Assembly: GCF_050699915.1 (NCBI RefSeq)
Contig: NZ_JBOHGA010000113.1
Coordinates: forward strand, 1-19,715
DNA from: Actinophytocola sp050699915
GTDB lineage: Bacteria; Actinomycetota; Actinomycetes; Mycobacteriales; Pseudonocardiaceae
Direction: 5' to 3'
DNA length: 19,715 bases
Shown in pieces: positions 7,662 through 14,179 of this stretch. The notes under the pieces were generated by a model. The model ran no database searches. It was not told the origin of the DNA and saw nothing but the letters and a program-made list of their open reading frames with translations. Made by a program: the position numbers and the translations under genes. Position 1 is the stretch's first letter. Each line of letters starts with the position of its first letter.

Positions 7662-7871
7662 ATGAGCGAAGATCAGAATGTCGCGAAGCCGGCGGGTGGT
7701 CCGCCGTCGCCCGGTCGGAACTCGCAGACCGTGTTGGGGATGATCAACGGCGCCCTGGTGAGCGTCGGCACGCTCTACGTGGCCACCAAGTCCGTCGAGG
7801 TGACGATCATCGGCGCGATCATCGCGGCCGTATTGGCGGGGTTGTACCTCCTCTTGACACGCCGACCGTGA
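7662..7871 (+). CDS. Small membrane protein, 69 residues
   Basis: The product has a polar, proline- and glycine-rich N terminus (residues 1-20) and then two hydrophobic stretches, about residues 22-42 (TVLGMINGALVSVGTLYVAT) and 46-66 (VTIIGAIIAAVLAGLYLLL), ending in basic TRRP. This layout suggests a two-helix hairpin in the membrane or one long segment. ATG 7662 follows GAAAGGA with suitable spacing. Third codon positions are GC-rich. I do not recognise the family. It stands alone, 123 bases before the next ORF, and its link to the cox genes is unknown. Confidence 0.65.
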   Translation: MSEDQNVAKPAGGPPSPGRNSQTVLGMINGALVSVGTLYVATKSVEVTIIGAIIAAVLAGLYLLLTRRP

Positions 7872-7935
7872 GCACGCTTGATCTCGTTGACGCTCTGGAG
7901 TCGATCAGTTACCCGAGCTTGCTCACGCTGCGCCA

Positions 7936-7951
7936 ATAAGCATTCGCTTAC
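7936..7951. promoter_or_regulatory. Palindromic operator candidate, cox dyad site 2
   Basis: ATAAG-CATTCG-CTTAC repeats the arm and spacer layout of site 1 (TAAG-N6-CTTA core). The arms can be read as TAAGC-ATTC-GCTTA, a perfect 5-bp dyad with a 4-base spacer. It sits 43 bases before the small ORF that leads the second cox operon, in the only intergenic gap ahead of it. Confidence 0.45.
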
Positions 7952-7994
7952 CCACCGCTTGCCGTGAGGTAGCGCCACTCAGGACGATCGCCGC

Positions 7995-8216
7995 ATGGAG
8001 CCACGCGACGACGCGGGCAACCCGCGCATGTATGAGCTCATCGAACACGCCCCCAAGACGGGGAGGAGTCCGACGATCTGGGCGTTCCCAGGCGTCGTCG
8101 AATGGCTCAAAGTCGCCGGCCAGCCCGTCCAGGGACCGTGGCCGCCCCACCAGGAACCCCGGCCCGACCCGACCGACGAGGGCCTGCCGGTCGCGATTCC
8201 GGAACCCGAGAGCTGA
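7995..8216 (+). CDS. Small hypothetical protein leading cox operon 2
   Basis: The 73-residue product has no recognised domain. It is hydrophilic and proline-rich toward the C terminus (GPWPPHQEPRPDPTDE), with a central aromatic segment TIWAFPGVVEWLKVAG. Nearly every codon ends in G or C, which supports real coding. Its stop lies nine bases before the coxM2 start, so it is probably the first gene of the operon and co-translated with it. The ribosome site before ATG 7995 is weak, so a leaderless or alternative start is possible. Confidence 0.6.
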   Translation: MEPRDDAGNPRMYELIEHAPKTGRSPTIWAFPGVVEWLKVAGQPVQGPWPPHQEPRPDPTDEGLPVAIPEPES

Positions 8217-8225
8217 GGAGAAGCG

Positions 8226-9092
8226 ATGTATCCAGCTCGGTTCCGCTACGAGGCGCCGCGCTCGCTGGACGAGGCGCTCGACATGCTGCGCAGCTACGGC
8301 GACGCGGCGAAGGTGCTCGCCGGTGGGCAGAGCCTGATCCCGATGGTCAAGTTGCGCTTCGCCAACCCCGAGGTCCTCGTCGACATCAACAACATCCGGG
8401 TGCTCGACTACCACCGTGAGGCGTCCACGGGTGTGCTGGAGGTCGGCGCGTTGTGCCGGCACGTGGACCTGGAGTACTCCGTACTGCTCGGCGATCGCCG
8501 TCCGCTGGTCTCCAGCGCCGCGCCGCTGATCGCCGACCCGATCGTGCGCAACCGCGGCACGCTCGTCGGGTCGCTGTGCCACGCGGACCCGCAGGGGGAC
8601 TGGGCATCTGTGATGCTCGCGCTCGACGGGGAGGTCGTCGCGGTCAGTGCCACCGGTCGGCGGGTGATCCCGATGACCGACTTCGTCACCGGGCCGTTCA
8701 CCACGACGCTGCTGCCCGGCGAGCTCGCGGTCGAGGCGCGGATCCCGGCGCCGAAGGGCACGCCGCACGGCCGCTACCTGAAGCTGGAGCGCCGCGTCGG
8801 CGACTTCGCCACGGTCGGCGTCGCGGTCGCGGTCGAGACCTCCGGCGACAAGGTCGTCCGGGCCGGCATCGCGCTGACCGGCGTGGGCGGCAACAACATC
8901 AAGGCCGTCGAGGCCGAGCGGGCGCTGGTCGGCTCGGCGCTGACCGCGGCGGCCGTCGAGGAGGCGGCCCGGCTCGCGGCCGAGGCGGCCCGGCCCCGCA
9001 CCGACCACCGCGGCAGCGCCGAGTACAAGCGCCACGTGGTGCACACGTTCGTGACACGAGCGCTCGAGTCCGCTGCCCCCGTTGCCGCGTAA
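8226..9092 (+). CDS. coxM: Carbon monoxide dehydrogenase medium (FAD) subunit, copy 2
   Basis: The 288-residue flavoprotein matches CoxM in length and order of motifs: AGGQSLIPMVKLRFANP (from residue 32) and RNRGTLVGSLCHADP (from about 108). The second FAD signature reads TLVGS at 112-116, where copy 1 and most relatives read TIGGS; the glycine to valine change is at the FAD diphosphate contact loop and may weaken or alter flavin binding. The C-terminal domain (KLERRVGDFATVGVAVAV) is intact. ATG 8226 follows GAGGAGAAG. The stop lies nine bases before coxS2. Confidence 0.93.
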   Translation: MYPARFRYEAPRSLDEALDMLRSYGDAAKVLAGGQSLIPMVKLRFANPEVLVDINNIRVLDYHREASTGVLEVGALCRHVDLEYSVLLGDRRPLVSSAAPLIADPIVRNRGTLVGSLCHADPQGDWASVMLALDGEVVAVSATGRRVIPMTDFVTGPFTTTLLPGELAVEARIPAPKGTPHGRYLKLERRVGDFATVGVAVAVETSGDKVVRAGIALTGVGGNNIKAVEAERALVGSALTAAAVEEAARLAAEAARPRTDHRGSAEYKRHVVHTFVTRALESAAPVAA

Positions 9093-9101
9093 GGAGATCC
9101 C

Positions 9102-9590
9102 GTGGAGAAGCGAAGGGTCACGGTCACCGTCAACGGCGAGGAGCGGGTGGTCGAGGTCGAGCCGCGGGTGCTGCTCGCCCACCTGCTGCGCCAGGGCCTG
9201 GGACTGACCGGCACGCACATCGGCTGCGACACCACGAACTGCGGCGCGTGCACCGTGCTCGTGGACGGCCGGGCGACGAAGTCCTGCACGATGCTCGCCG
9301 TCCAGACCGACGGGCACGAGGTGCGCACGGTCGAGGGCATCGCACGGGCGAGCGAGCTGCACCCGCTCCAGGAGGGGTTCAAGGAGGAGCACGGACTCCA
9401 GTGCGGCTACTGCACACCCGGGATGATGATGAGCGCGATGGCGTTGCTGGAACGCAACCCCGACCCCACCGAGGAGGACGTCCGGTGGGCGCTGTCGGGA
9501 AACCTCTGCCGCTGCACGGGATATCAAAACATTGTCAAGGCAGTGCTGTGGGCGGCGAGGAAGCTGCGGCCGGTGGGGAGTACGACATGA
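9102..9590 (+). CDS. coxS: Carbon monoxide dehydrogenase small (2Fe-2S) subunit, copy 2
   Basis: The 162-residue protein carries the full set of cluster ligands: Cys42, Cys47, Cys50 and Cys62 for the ferredoxin-like cluster and Cys101, Cys104, Cys136 and Cys138 for the second cluster (QCGYC, CRCTGY). The start is GTG 9102, preceded by AAGGAG. The last 17 codons and the stop (KAVLWAARKLRPVGSTT) are duplicated 188 bases downstream. The TGA overlaps an ATG at 9587 that opens a 63-residue frame rather than the true coxL2. Confidence 0.94.
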   Translation: MEKRRVTVTVNGEERVVEVEPRVLLAHLLRQGLGLTGTHIGCDTTNCGACTVLVDGRATKSCTMLAVQTDGHEVRTVEGIARASELHPLQEGFKEEHGLQCGYCTPGMMMSAMALLERNPDPTEEDVRWALSGNLCRCTGYQNIVKAVLWAARKLRPVGSTT

Positions 9591-9604
9591 CCGCTTTGGA
9601 CGAG
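9536..9604 (+). repeat. coxS/coxL junction duplication, copy 1
   Basis: This 69-base unit covers the end of coxS2 and a coxL-like start (MTALDE). It matches 9724-9792 at 64 of 69 positions: the first 45 bases are identical and the five differences (9581, 9584, 9592, 9595, 9604) are all at third codon positions of the coxS or coxL frame. Confidence 0.9.
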
Positions 9605-9778
9605 ATGCGTGTCTGGCAACCGCACCTAAGGGGAACGGGACGCAACCCAGCCACAGGTACGCACCGAACCGGCGCACATCAACTCGAGGCGACCACAAGG
9701 GTCAATTCCGGGGAGGCGGTCTGCAAGGCAGTGCTGTGGGCGGCGAGGAAGCTGCGGCCGGTGGGGAGCACAACATGA
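9587..9778 (+). CDS. Chimeric 63-residue ORF bridging coxS2 and coxL2
   Basis: The frame starts at the ATG that overlaps the coxS2 stop (ATGA), begins like CoxL (MTALDE), runs through the inserted repeat element, and ends like CoxS (KAVLWAARKLRPVGSTT) with a TGA that overlaps the coxL2 ATG (again ATGA). It is therefore open across the whole duplication and links the two subunit genes through two stop-start overlaps. It could be a real small protein, or a by-product whose value is to keep ribosomes moving into coxL2. No domain is recognisable. It lacks the cysteine motifs of CoxS and the catalytic part of CoxL. Confidence 0.4.
   Translation: MTALDEMRVWQPHLRGTGRNPATGTHRTGAHQLEATTRVNSGEAVCKAVLWAARKLRPVGSTT
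9616..9720 (+). repeat. Dispersed repeat, copy B, inserted between coxS2 and coxL2
   Basis: This segment is the second copy of the element at 63-170. Boxes 9629-9655 and 9704-9719 are nearly identical to copy A, with exactly 48 bases between them in both. It fills the space between the two copies of the coxS/coxL junction. No transposase, inverted termini or strong secondary structure is visible. Confidence 0.6.
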
Positions 9779-9792
9779 CAGCCTTGGACGAA
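9724..9792 (+). repeat. coxS/coxL junction duplication, copy 2
   Basis: This is the second copy of the 69-base unit at 9536-9604, and the one that leads into the functional coxL2. It again contains the CoxS C-terminal codons, the TGA/ATG overlap and the MTALDE start. Confidence 0.9.
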
Positions 9793-12156
9793 GTCAAGAT
9801 CGGTGGACTCGGGTCCAGCCGCAAGCGGGTCGAGGACGACCGGTTCATCCGCGGCCGCGGCAACTATGTCGACGACATCACGCTGCCCGGCATGCTGCAC
9901 ATGGAGATCCTGCGCAGCCCCGTGGCGCACGCGCGGATCCGGTCCATCGACACGAGCAAGGCCTGGGAGATCCCCGGCGTGCGCCTGGTGCTGACCGGCG
10001 AGATGGCCGCGCAGCGCAACCTCGCGTGGATGCCGACCCTGTCCTACGACACGCAGGCCGTGCTCGCCACGGACAAGGTTCGCTTCCAGGGCCAGGAGGT
10101 CGCGTGCGTGGTCGCCGACGACCCGTATATCGCCAAGGACGGCTGCGAGGCGATCGTCGTCGACTACGAGCCGCTGCCGGCGATCGTGAACCCGGAGCAG
10201 GCCCTGGCGCCCGACGCTCCGCTGATCCGGGACGACAAGGAGGGGCAGACCGACAACGTCTGCTACCGGTGGGAGGTCGGCGACAAGGAGGCCACCGACC
10301 GGGCGTTCGCGCAGGCGGACCGGGTGTCGCGGCTGAGGCTGCACTACCCGCGCTCGCACCCGTCGCCGATCGAGAACTGCGGCTCGATCGCCAACTTCGA
10401 CCCGGCGACGCAGAAGCTGACCGTCTACATGACAACCCAGGCACCGCACATCATCCGTGCCGCGGTGGCGCTGGTGGCGGAGCTGCCCGAGCACATGATC
10501 CGGATCGTCTCGCCGGACATCGGCGGCGGGTTCGGCAACAAGGTGCCGGTCTACCCGGGCTACGTCTGCTCGATCCTGTGCTCGATCCTGCTGGGCAAGC
10601 CGGTGAAGTGGATCGAGGACAAGTCCGGCAACCTGGTCTCCACCGGCTTCGCGCGGGACATGTACTTCGACGGCGAGCTGGCGCTGCGCGAGGACGGCAA
10701 GATCCTCGGGGTGCGGTTCCACGCGGACACCGACCAGGGCGCGTTCTTCTCCGACGCGCAGCCGAGCAAGTTCAAGATCGGCCTGGTGCACTCCGCGTTC
10801 GCCTGCTACGACATCCCGGTCGGGCACATCACCGCGCGCGGGGCGTACACCAACAAGGCCCCCGGCGGGGTCGCCTACCGATGCTCGTTCCGAGTCACCG
10901 AGGCGATGTTCTTCCAGGAGCGGCTGATCGCCGCCGCCGCCGCGGACCTCGGCATGGATCCCGCCGAGTTCCGCCGGGTCAACCTCGTGCGCGACGACCA
11001 GTTCCCCTACCGCACGCCGTTCGGCTTCCTCACCGACTCCGGGCAGTACCTCAAGTGTCTGGACGTCGGGCTGAACGCGATCGACTACGACCAGTTCCTC
11101 GCGGACAAGGCGGCCGCGGCCAAGCGCGGGCGCCGGCTGGGCATCGGGATCTCGACGATGACCGAGCCGCTCGGCGCCGGCAACAGCCGCGAGTACGACA
11201 TCCTCGGCATCAAGATGTTCGACTCGGCCGAGCTGCGGATCCACCCGACAGGCAAGGCGATCCTGCGCACCGGGGCGAAGTCCCAGGGCCAGGGCCACGA
11301 GACGACGTGGGCGCAGATCGTCGCGCACGAGCTGGGCATCCCGGCGGCCGACGTGCTCGTCGAGGAGGGCGACACGGACACCGCGCCGTTCGGCATGGGC
11401 ACCTACGCGTCGCGGTCCACTCCGGTCGCCGGTGCCGCGGTGGCCATGGTGGCGCGCAAGATCCGCGCCAAGGCACGGAAGCTGGCCGCGCACCTGCTCG
11501 AAGTGTCCGAAGAGGACGTCGAGTGGGAGCTGGGCCGGTTCTACGTGCGCAGCGCGCCCGACCGCGGCGTGACGATCCAGGAGTGCGCGATGGCCGCGTA
11601 CGGCAACATGCCCGACGGCATGGAGCCGGGCCTGGAGAACAACGCCTACTACGACCCGCCGAACCTGACCTGGCCGTTCGCCTGCTACATCGCGACGGTC
11701 GAGGTGGACCCGGAGACGGGCGTGTGGGACGTACTGCGGTTCGTCGCGGTGGACGACTGCGGCGTGCGGATCAACCCGATGATCGTCGAGGGCCAGATCA
11801 TGGGCGGCCTCGCCGAGGCGTACGCGATGTCGAACATGCAGTTCATCACGTTCGACGCGGACGGCAACTGCGTCGGCTCGAACTACCTGGACTACCTGCT
11901 GCCGACCGCATGGGAGACCCCGGGATTCGAGCTGCACGAGGTCGTCACGCCGTGCCCGCACCACCCGATCGGCGCCAAGGGCGTCGGCGAGTGCGCGGCG
12001 GTCGGCGGGCCGGCGGCGTACGTCAACGCGGTGATGGACGCGCTGGCCGACACGGGCGTGCGCAACATCGACATGCCGCTGCTGCCCGACCGGGTCTGGG
12101 ACGCGATCAACACGCGCGCGGACGTCTCGGGCGCGCCACCGGTTCGCGGGGACTAG
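9775..12156 (+). CDS. coxL: Carbon monoxide dehydrogenase large (molybdenum) subunit, form I, copy 2
   Basis: The 793-residue protein has the canonical form I active-site loop AYRCSFR at residues 367-373, with Cys370 as predicted copper ligand. Also visible are GGGFGNKV, SQGQGHETT (molybdopterin contacts) and GAKGVGECAA with the catalytic glutamate. It is the closer of the two copies to well-studied form I enzymes at the loop. Start: ATG 9775 gives MTALDEVKIGGLG, matching the N terminus of copy 1 (FGRMLRKEDARFVRGRG region) after a short lead; the open frame further upstream crosses coxS2 and the duplication and is not used. An AGGAGG site follows the stop for coxG. Oxidation of CO is the expected reaction. 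Confidence 0.95.
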   Translation: MTALDEVKIGGLGSSRKRVEDDRFIRGRGNYVDDITLPGMLHMEILRSPVAHARIRSIDTSKAWEIPGVRLVLTGEMAAQRNLAWMPTLSYDTQAVLATDKVRFQGQEVACVVADDPYIAKDGCEAIVVDYEPLPAIVNPEQALAPDAPLIRDDKEGQTDNVCYRWEVGDKEATDRAFAQADRVSRLRLHYPRSHPSPIENCGSIANFDPATQKLTVYMTTQAPHIIRAAVALVAELPEHMIRIVSPDIGGGFGNKVPVYPGYVCSILCSILLGKPVKWIEDKSGNLVSTGFARDMYFDGELALREDGKILGVRFHADTDQGAFFSDAQPSKFKIGLVHSAFACYDIPVGHITARGAYTNKAPGGVAYRCSFRVTEAMFFQERLIAAAAADLGMDPAEFRRVNLVRDDQFPYRTPFGFLTDSGQYLKCLDVGLNAIDYDQFLADKAAAAKRGRRLGIGISTMTEPLGAGNSREYDILGIKMFDSAELRIHPTGKAILRTGAKSQGQGHETTWAQIVAHELGIPAADVLVEEGDTDTAPFGMGTYASRSTPVAGAAVAMVARKIRAKARKLAAHLLEVSEEDVEWELGRFYVRSAPDRGVTIQECAMAAYGNMPDGMEPGLENNAYYDPPNLTWPFACYIATVEVDPETGVWDVLRFVAVDDCGVRINPMIVEGQIMGGLAEAYAMSNMQFITFDADGNCVGSNYLDYLLPTAWETPGFELHEVVTPCPHHPIGAKGVGECAAVGGPAAYVNAVMDALADTGVRNIDMPLLPDRVWDAINTRADVSGAPPVRGD

Positions 12157-12165
12157 GAGGCATCC

Positions 12166-12759
12166 ATGCTCATCAAGAGTGATTTCGAGGTGCCCGCGCC
12201 GGTCGAGAAGGTGTGGGACTACCTGCTCGACGTGCCGCGGATGGCGCCGAACCTGCCCGGCACCGAGCTGACCGAGGTCGTCGACGAGGACAACTACAAG
12301 GGCCGCGTCACGATCAAGATGGGCCCGGTGTCCATGCGCTTCGCCGGCGACGTGGAGATCGTCGAGCGCGACGAGGCCAACCGGCGCGCGGTGATCAACG
12401 CGGCGGGCGCCGACGAGCGCGGCCGGGGCCAGGCGGCGATGGTGCTCACCGCGACGTTGGTGAAGGCCGGTAGCGGTACCAAGGTGGACATCGCGCAGGA
12501 CCTGCAGATCTCCGGCGCGGCCGCCCAGTACGGCCGCGGCATGATCACCGACGTCACCAACGTCCTGGTGCAGCAGTTCTCCCGCAACGCGGCCGAGGAC
12601 ATCCCCCGCTGGCTGCGCGGCGAGGAGCGCGCGGGCGGCCCGGCCGCGTCGGCCGGCGGGCTCTCGATCGGCGTCGCCGCCGCGATGGCCGCGCTGAAGC
12701 GGGTGTTCTGGCGGTTCTTCGGTTCCTACGAGCGGCACCGCACTCTGGCGGGGAGGTAG
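12166..12759 (+). CDS. coxG: CoxG, SRPBCC-fold membrane recruitment/quinone-handling protein
   Basis: The 197-residue protein begins with the CoxG signature (SDFEVPAPVEKVWDYLLDVPRMAPNLPGTEL) of a START/SRPBCC lipid-binding fold to about residue 145, followed by a linker rich in alanine and glycine and a hydrophobic to amphipathic C-terminal segment (SIGVAAAMAALKRVFWRFFG). In CO dehydrogenase systems CoxG is needed to attach the enzyme to the membrane, and recent work on mycobacterial CoxG describes it carrying menaquinone to the enzyme. The C-terminal segment here would suit membrane binding. It follows coxL2 by nine bases with AGGAGG ahead of ATG, and precedes five small membrane protein genes by three bases. 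Confidence 0.9.
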   Translation: MLIKSDFEVPAPVEKVWDYLLDVPRMAPNLPGTELTEVVDEDNYKGRVTIKMGPVSMRFAGDVEIVERDEANRRAVINAAGADERGRGQAAMVLTATLVKAGSGTKVDIAQDLQISGAAAQYGRGMITDVTNVLVQQFSRNAAEDIPRWLRGEERAGGPAASAGGLSIGVAAAMAALKRVFWRFFGSYERHRTLAGR

Positions 12760-12762
12760 CAG

Positions 12763-13020
12763 ATGGCTCTGTGGTGGATCGGCGCGCTCGCGTTGCTGGT
12801 CGTGGTGCTGCCGGTGGTGATCTTCCTGCTGAACCGGATCCTGGCCGCGGTCGAACGGATCCGTGACGCCGGCGGCGAGATCCTCGCCGACGGGGTCGCG
12901 TTGAACGACGGGCTCGAGCCGGTCCCGGCGCTGCTCGCCACGACCGACGAGACGATCAAGGAAGTCCAGGTCGGCGCGGTCCGCTACGCCGGCAGTGTCC
13001 AGAAGCTCCTGGAGGACTGA
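12763..13020 (+). CDS. Small single-pass membrane protein 1 of 5
   Basis: The 85-residue product has one N-terminal membrane segment (about residues 3-24, LWWIGALALLVVVLPVVIFL), then a basic residue and an amphipathic helix (NRILAAVERIRDAGGEILAD), a proline break (LEPVPALLAT) and a second helix (TDETIKEVQVGAVRYAGSVQ). The shape resembles DUF948-like proteins. GGGAGG precedes ATG 12763, and the stop overlaps the next gene by one base (TGATG). No function is known to me; the position after coxG suggests a role at the membrane with CO dehydrogenase. Confidence 0.75.
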   Translation: MALWWIGALALLVVVLPVVIFLLNRILAAVERIRDAGGEILADGVALNDGLEPVPALLATTDETIKEVQVGAVRYAGSVQKLLED

Positions 13021-13247
13021 TGCCTGCCGTCGCCTGGGTCACGCTCCTGGCCGCGACCCTCGTCATCGGGCTGACCGCGGTCGCCCTGCTGCGCGTGATC
13101 GTCCACTTGACACAGGTACGGCGCACGCTCGACTCGCTGATCGGCGGCGTCGAGTCGATCGCCGACCGCACCAGCACCGTGCCGGCGCGGCTCACCTCGG
13201 TGAACGCCACGCTGCAACCGGTGCGCGACTGGTCCGAGGGGGTCTGA
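13020..13247 (+). CDS. Small single-pass membrane protein 2 of 5
   Basis: The 75-residue product repeats the same plan: membrane segment at about residues 5-28 (AWVTLLAATLVIGLTAVALL), helix (HLTQVRRTLDSLIGGVESIA), proline turn (TSTVPARL), short second helix (TSVNATLQPVRDWSEG). It is the shortest of the five. The ATG shares a base with the preceding stop, and the next gene starts two bases on, so translation is probably coupled. Confidence 0.75.
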   Translation: MPAVAWVTLLAATLVIGLTAVALLRVIVHLTQVRRTLDSLIGGVESIADRTSTVPARLTSVNATLQPVRDWSEGV

Positions 13248-13248
13248 C

Positions 13249-13512
13249 ATGCCGCTCGCGCAGGATGCCGACCTGACCGGCTGGACTGTCGGACTGGTCA
13301 TCGGGCTCGTGGTCGTGGTCGCCGTGGTGGCGCTGGTGACCCCGATCATCGTGCTGGCGTACCGGATCGGGAAGCAGGCGCCGCGGATCGACGCGGCCCT
13401 GAGGCGGGCCGAGGTGAACACCGCGCCGCTGGCCGCGCTGACGACGACCATCGACCACGCGGAGACCATCGTCGCGGGGCTCGAACGCGGCCGGCACAGG
13501 TTGGGAGGCTGA
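13249..13512 (+). CDS. Small single-pass membrane protein 3 of 5
   Basis: The 87-residue product has a short polar lead (PLAQDADLTG), a long valine-rich membrane segment (about residues 11-38, WTVGLVIGLVVVVAVVALVT), a basic helix (RIGKQAPRIDAALRRAEV), the shared proline turn (NTAPLAAL) and a second helix (TTTIDHAETIVAGLERGRHR). It starts one base after the previous stop codon and ends two bases before the next start (GAGG between). Confidence 0.75.
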   Translation: MPLAQDADLTGWTVGLVIGLVVVVAVVALVTPIIVLAYRIGKQAPRIDAALRRAEVNTAPLAALTTTIDHAETIVAGLERGRHRLGG

Positions 13513-13514
13513 GG

Positions 13515-13826
13515 ATGGCTGACAACGAGATCACCTACTGGTCGGTGATCCTGCTGCTCGGGTTGATCGTGATCCTCGCCGTGGTCGCGCTGCTGAGCCT
13601 GCTCGTGTACTACGTGAAGCTGATCGACAAGCGGGTGGCCGCGGTGCGAGACACGCTGGACGCGGTCACCGAGAACACCGAGCACGCGGCGCTGATCCCG
13701 CAGACGGCCGACCGGGTCGACGCGGTGCTGGCCGAAGGCTTGCAGCACCACCTGTTCCTCGGCCGCGCGGCGCTGGCGACGGCCCCCAGTCCCACTGGCC
13801 CGGCTCCTGCTGGAGGGTCCACATGA
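13515..13826 (+). CDS. Small single-pass membrane protein 4 of 5
   Basis: The 103-residue product has a membrane segment at about residues 8-34 (YWSVILLLGLIVILAVVALL), then a lysine/arginine-rich helix (KLIDKRVAAVRDTLDAVTEN), the proline turn (HAALIPQTA), a second helix (DRVDAVLAEGLQHHLFLG), and a proline/alanine tail (SPTGPAPAGGST) not seen in members 1-3. The stop overlaps the next start by four bases (ATGA). Confidence 0.75.
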   Translation: MADNEITYWSVILLLGLIVILAVVALLSLLVYYVKLIDKRVAAVRDTLDAVTENTEHAALIPQTADRVDAVLAEGLQHHLFLGRAALATAPSPTGPAPAGGST

Positions 13827-14179
13827 GCCAGTCGACGCTCGTGGTGCTGACGGTCGTGGAGATCGTGGTGCTCATCGCCGGGCTCGCGTTCTTCCTGTTC
13901 TGGATCGGCTCGCTGCTGACCCGGATCGCGCGGAACCTGGAGGAGTGCGCCGAGCACGTGAAGACGATCAACCGGCACGCGGCCGACATCGTGCCCGGGG
14001 TGGAGCACATCAACCGGACGGGCAAGGTGGTGGCCTCCGCGTTGCCGCTGCTGTACGGCTTCGCCGAGCGAATCGTGTCGAACGTGACGCCGACGCCGTC
14101 GCACCCGCCGGTGGCCAAGCCGGCGTCCGGCATCCGCCGGTCGCGCCTGCACGAGACGGTCGGCTTCCGGTCGGAATGA
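13823..14179 (+). CDS. Small single-pass membrane protein 5 of 5
   Basis: The 118-residue product is the longest member: membrane segment at about residues 6-32 (LVVLTVVEIVVLIAGLAFFL), helix (RIARNLEECAEHVKTINRHA), proline turn (DIVPGVEHIN), second helix (GKVVASALPLLYGFAERIV), and a basic, proline-rich tail (TPTPSHPPVAKPASGIRRSR) that would be cytoplasmic or periplasmic depending on topology. It overlaps the gene before and the gene after by four bases each. Confidence 0.75.
   Translation: MSQSTLVVLTVVEIVVLIAGLAFFLFWIGSLLTRIARNLEECAEHVKTINRHAADIVPGVEHINRTGKVVASALPLLYGFAERIVSNVTPTPSHPPVAKPASGIRRSRLHETVGFRSE

Noticed and set aside
9532..9774. N-terminal extension of CoxL copy 2
   Set aside because: This in-frame stretch crosses the end of coxS2 and the junction duplication in a different frame; ATG 9775 gives the expected CoxL N terminus.
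9536..9792. Insertion sequence with a long target-site duplication
   Set aside because: The flanking repeats are 69 bases long and imperfect, the insert is only about 120 bases, and no inverted termini or transposase are present, so a classical transposition event is not supported.
9679..12738. 1019-codon minus-strand open frame opposite coxL2 and coxG
   Set aside because: Same artefact: long antisense frame without any domain, opposite two clearly recognised genes.
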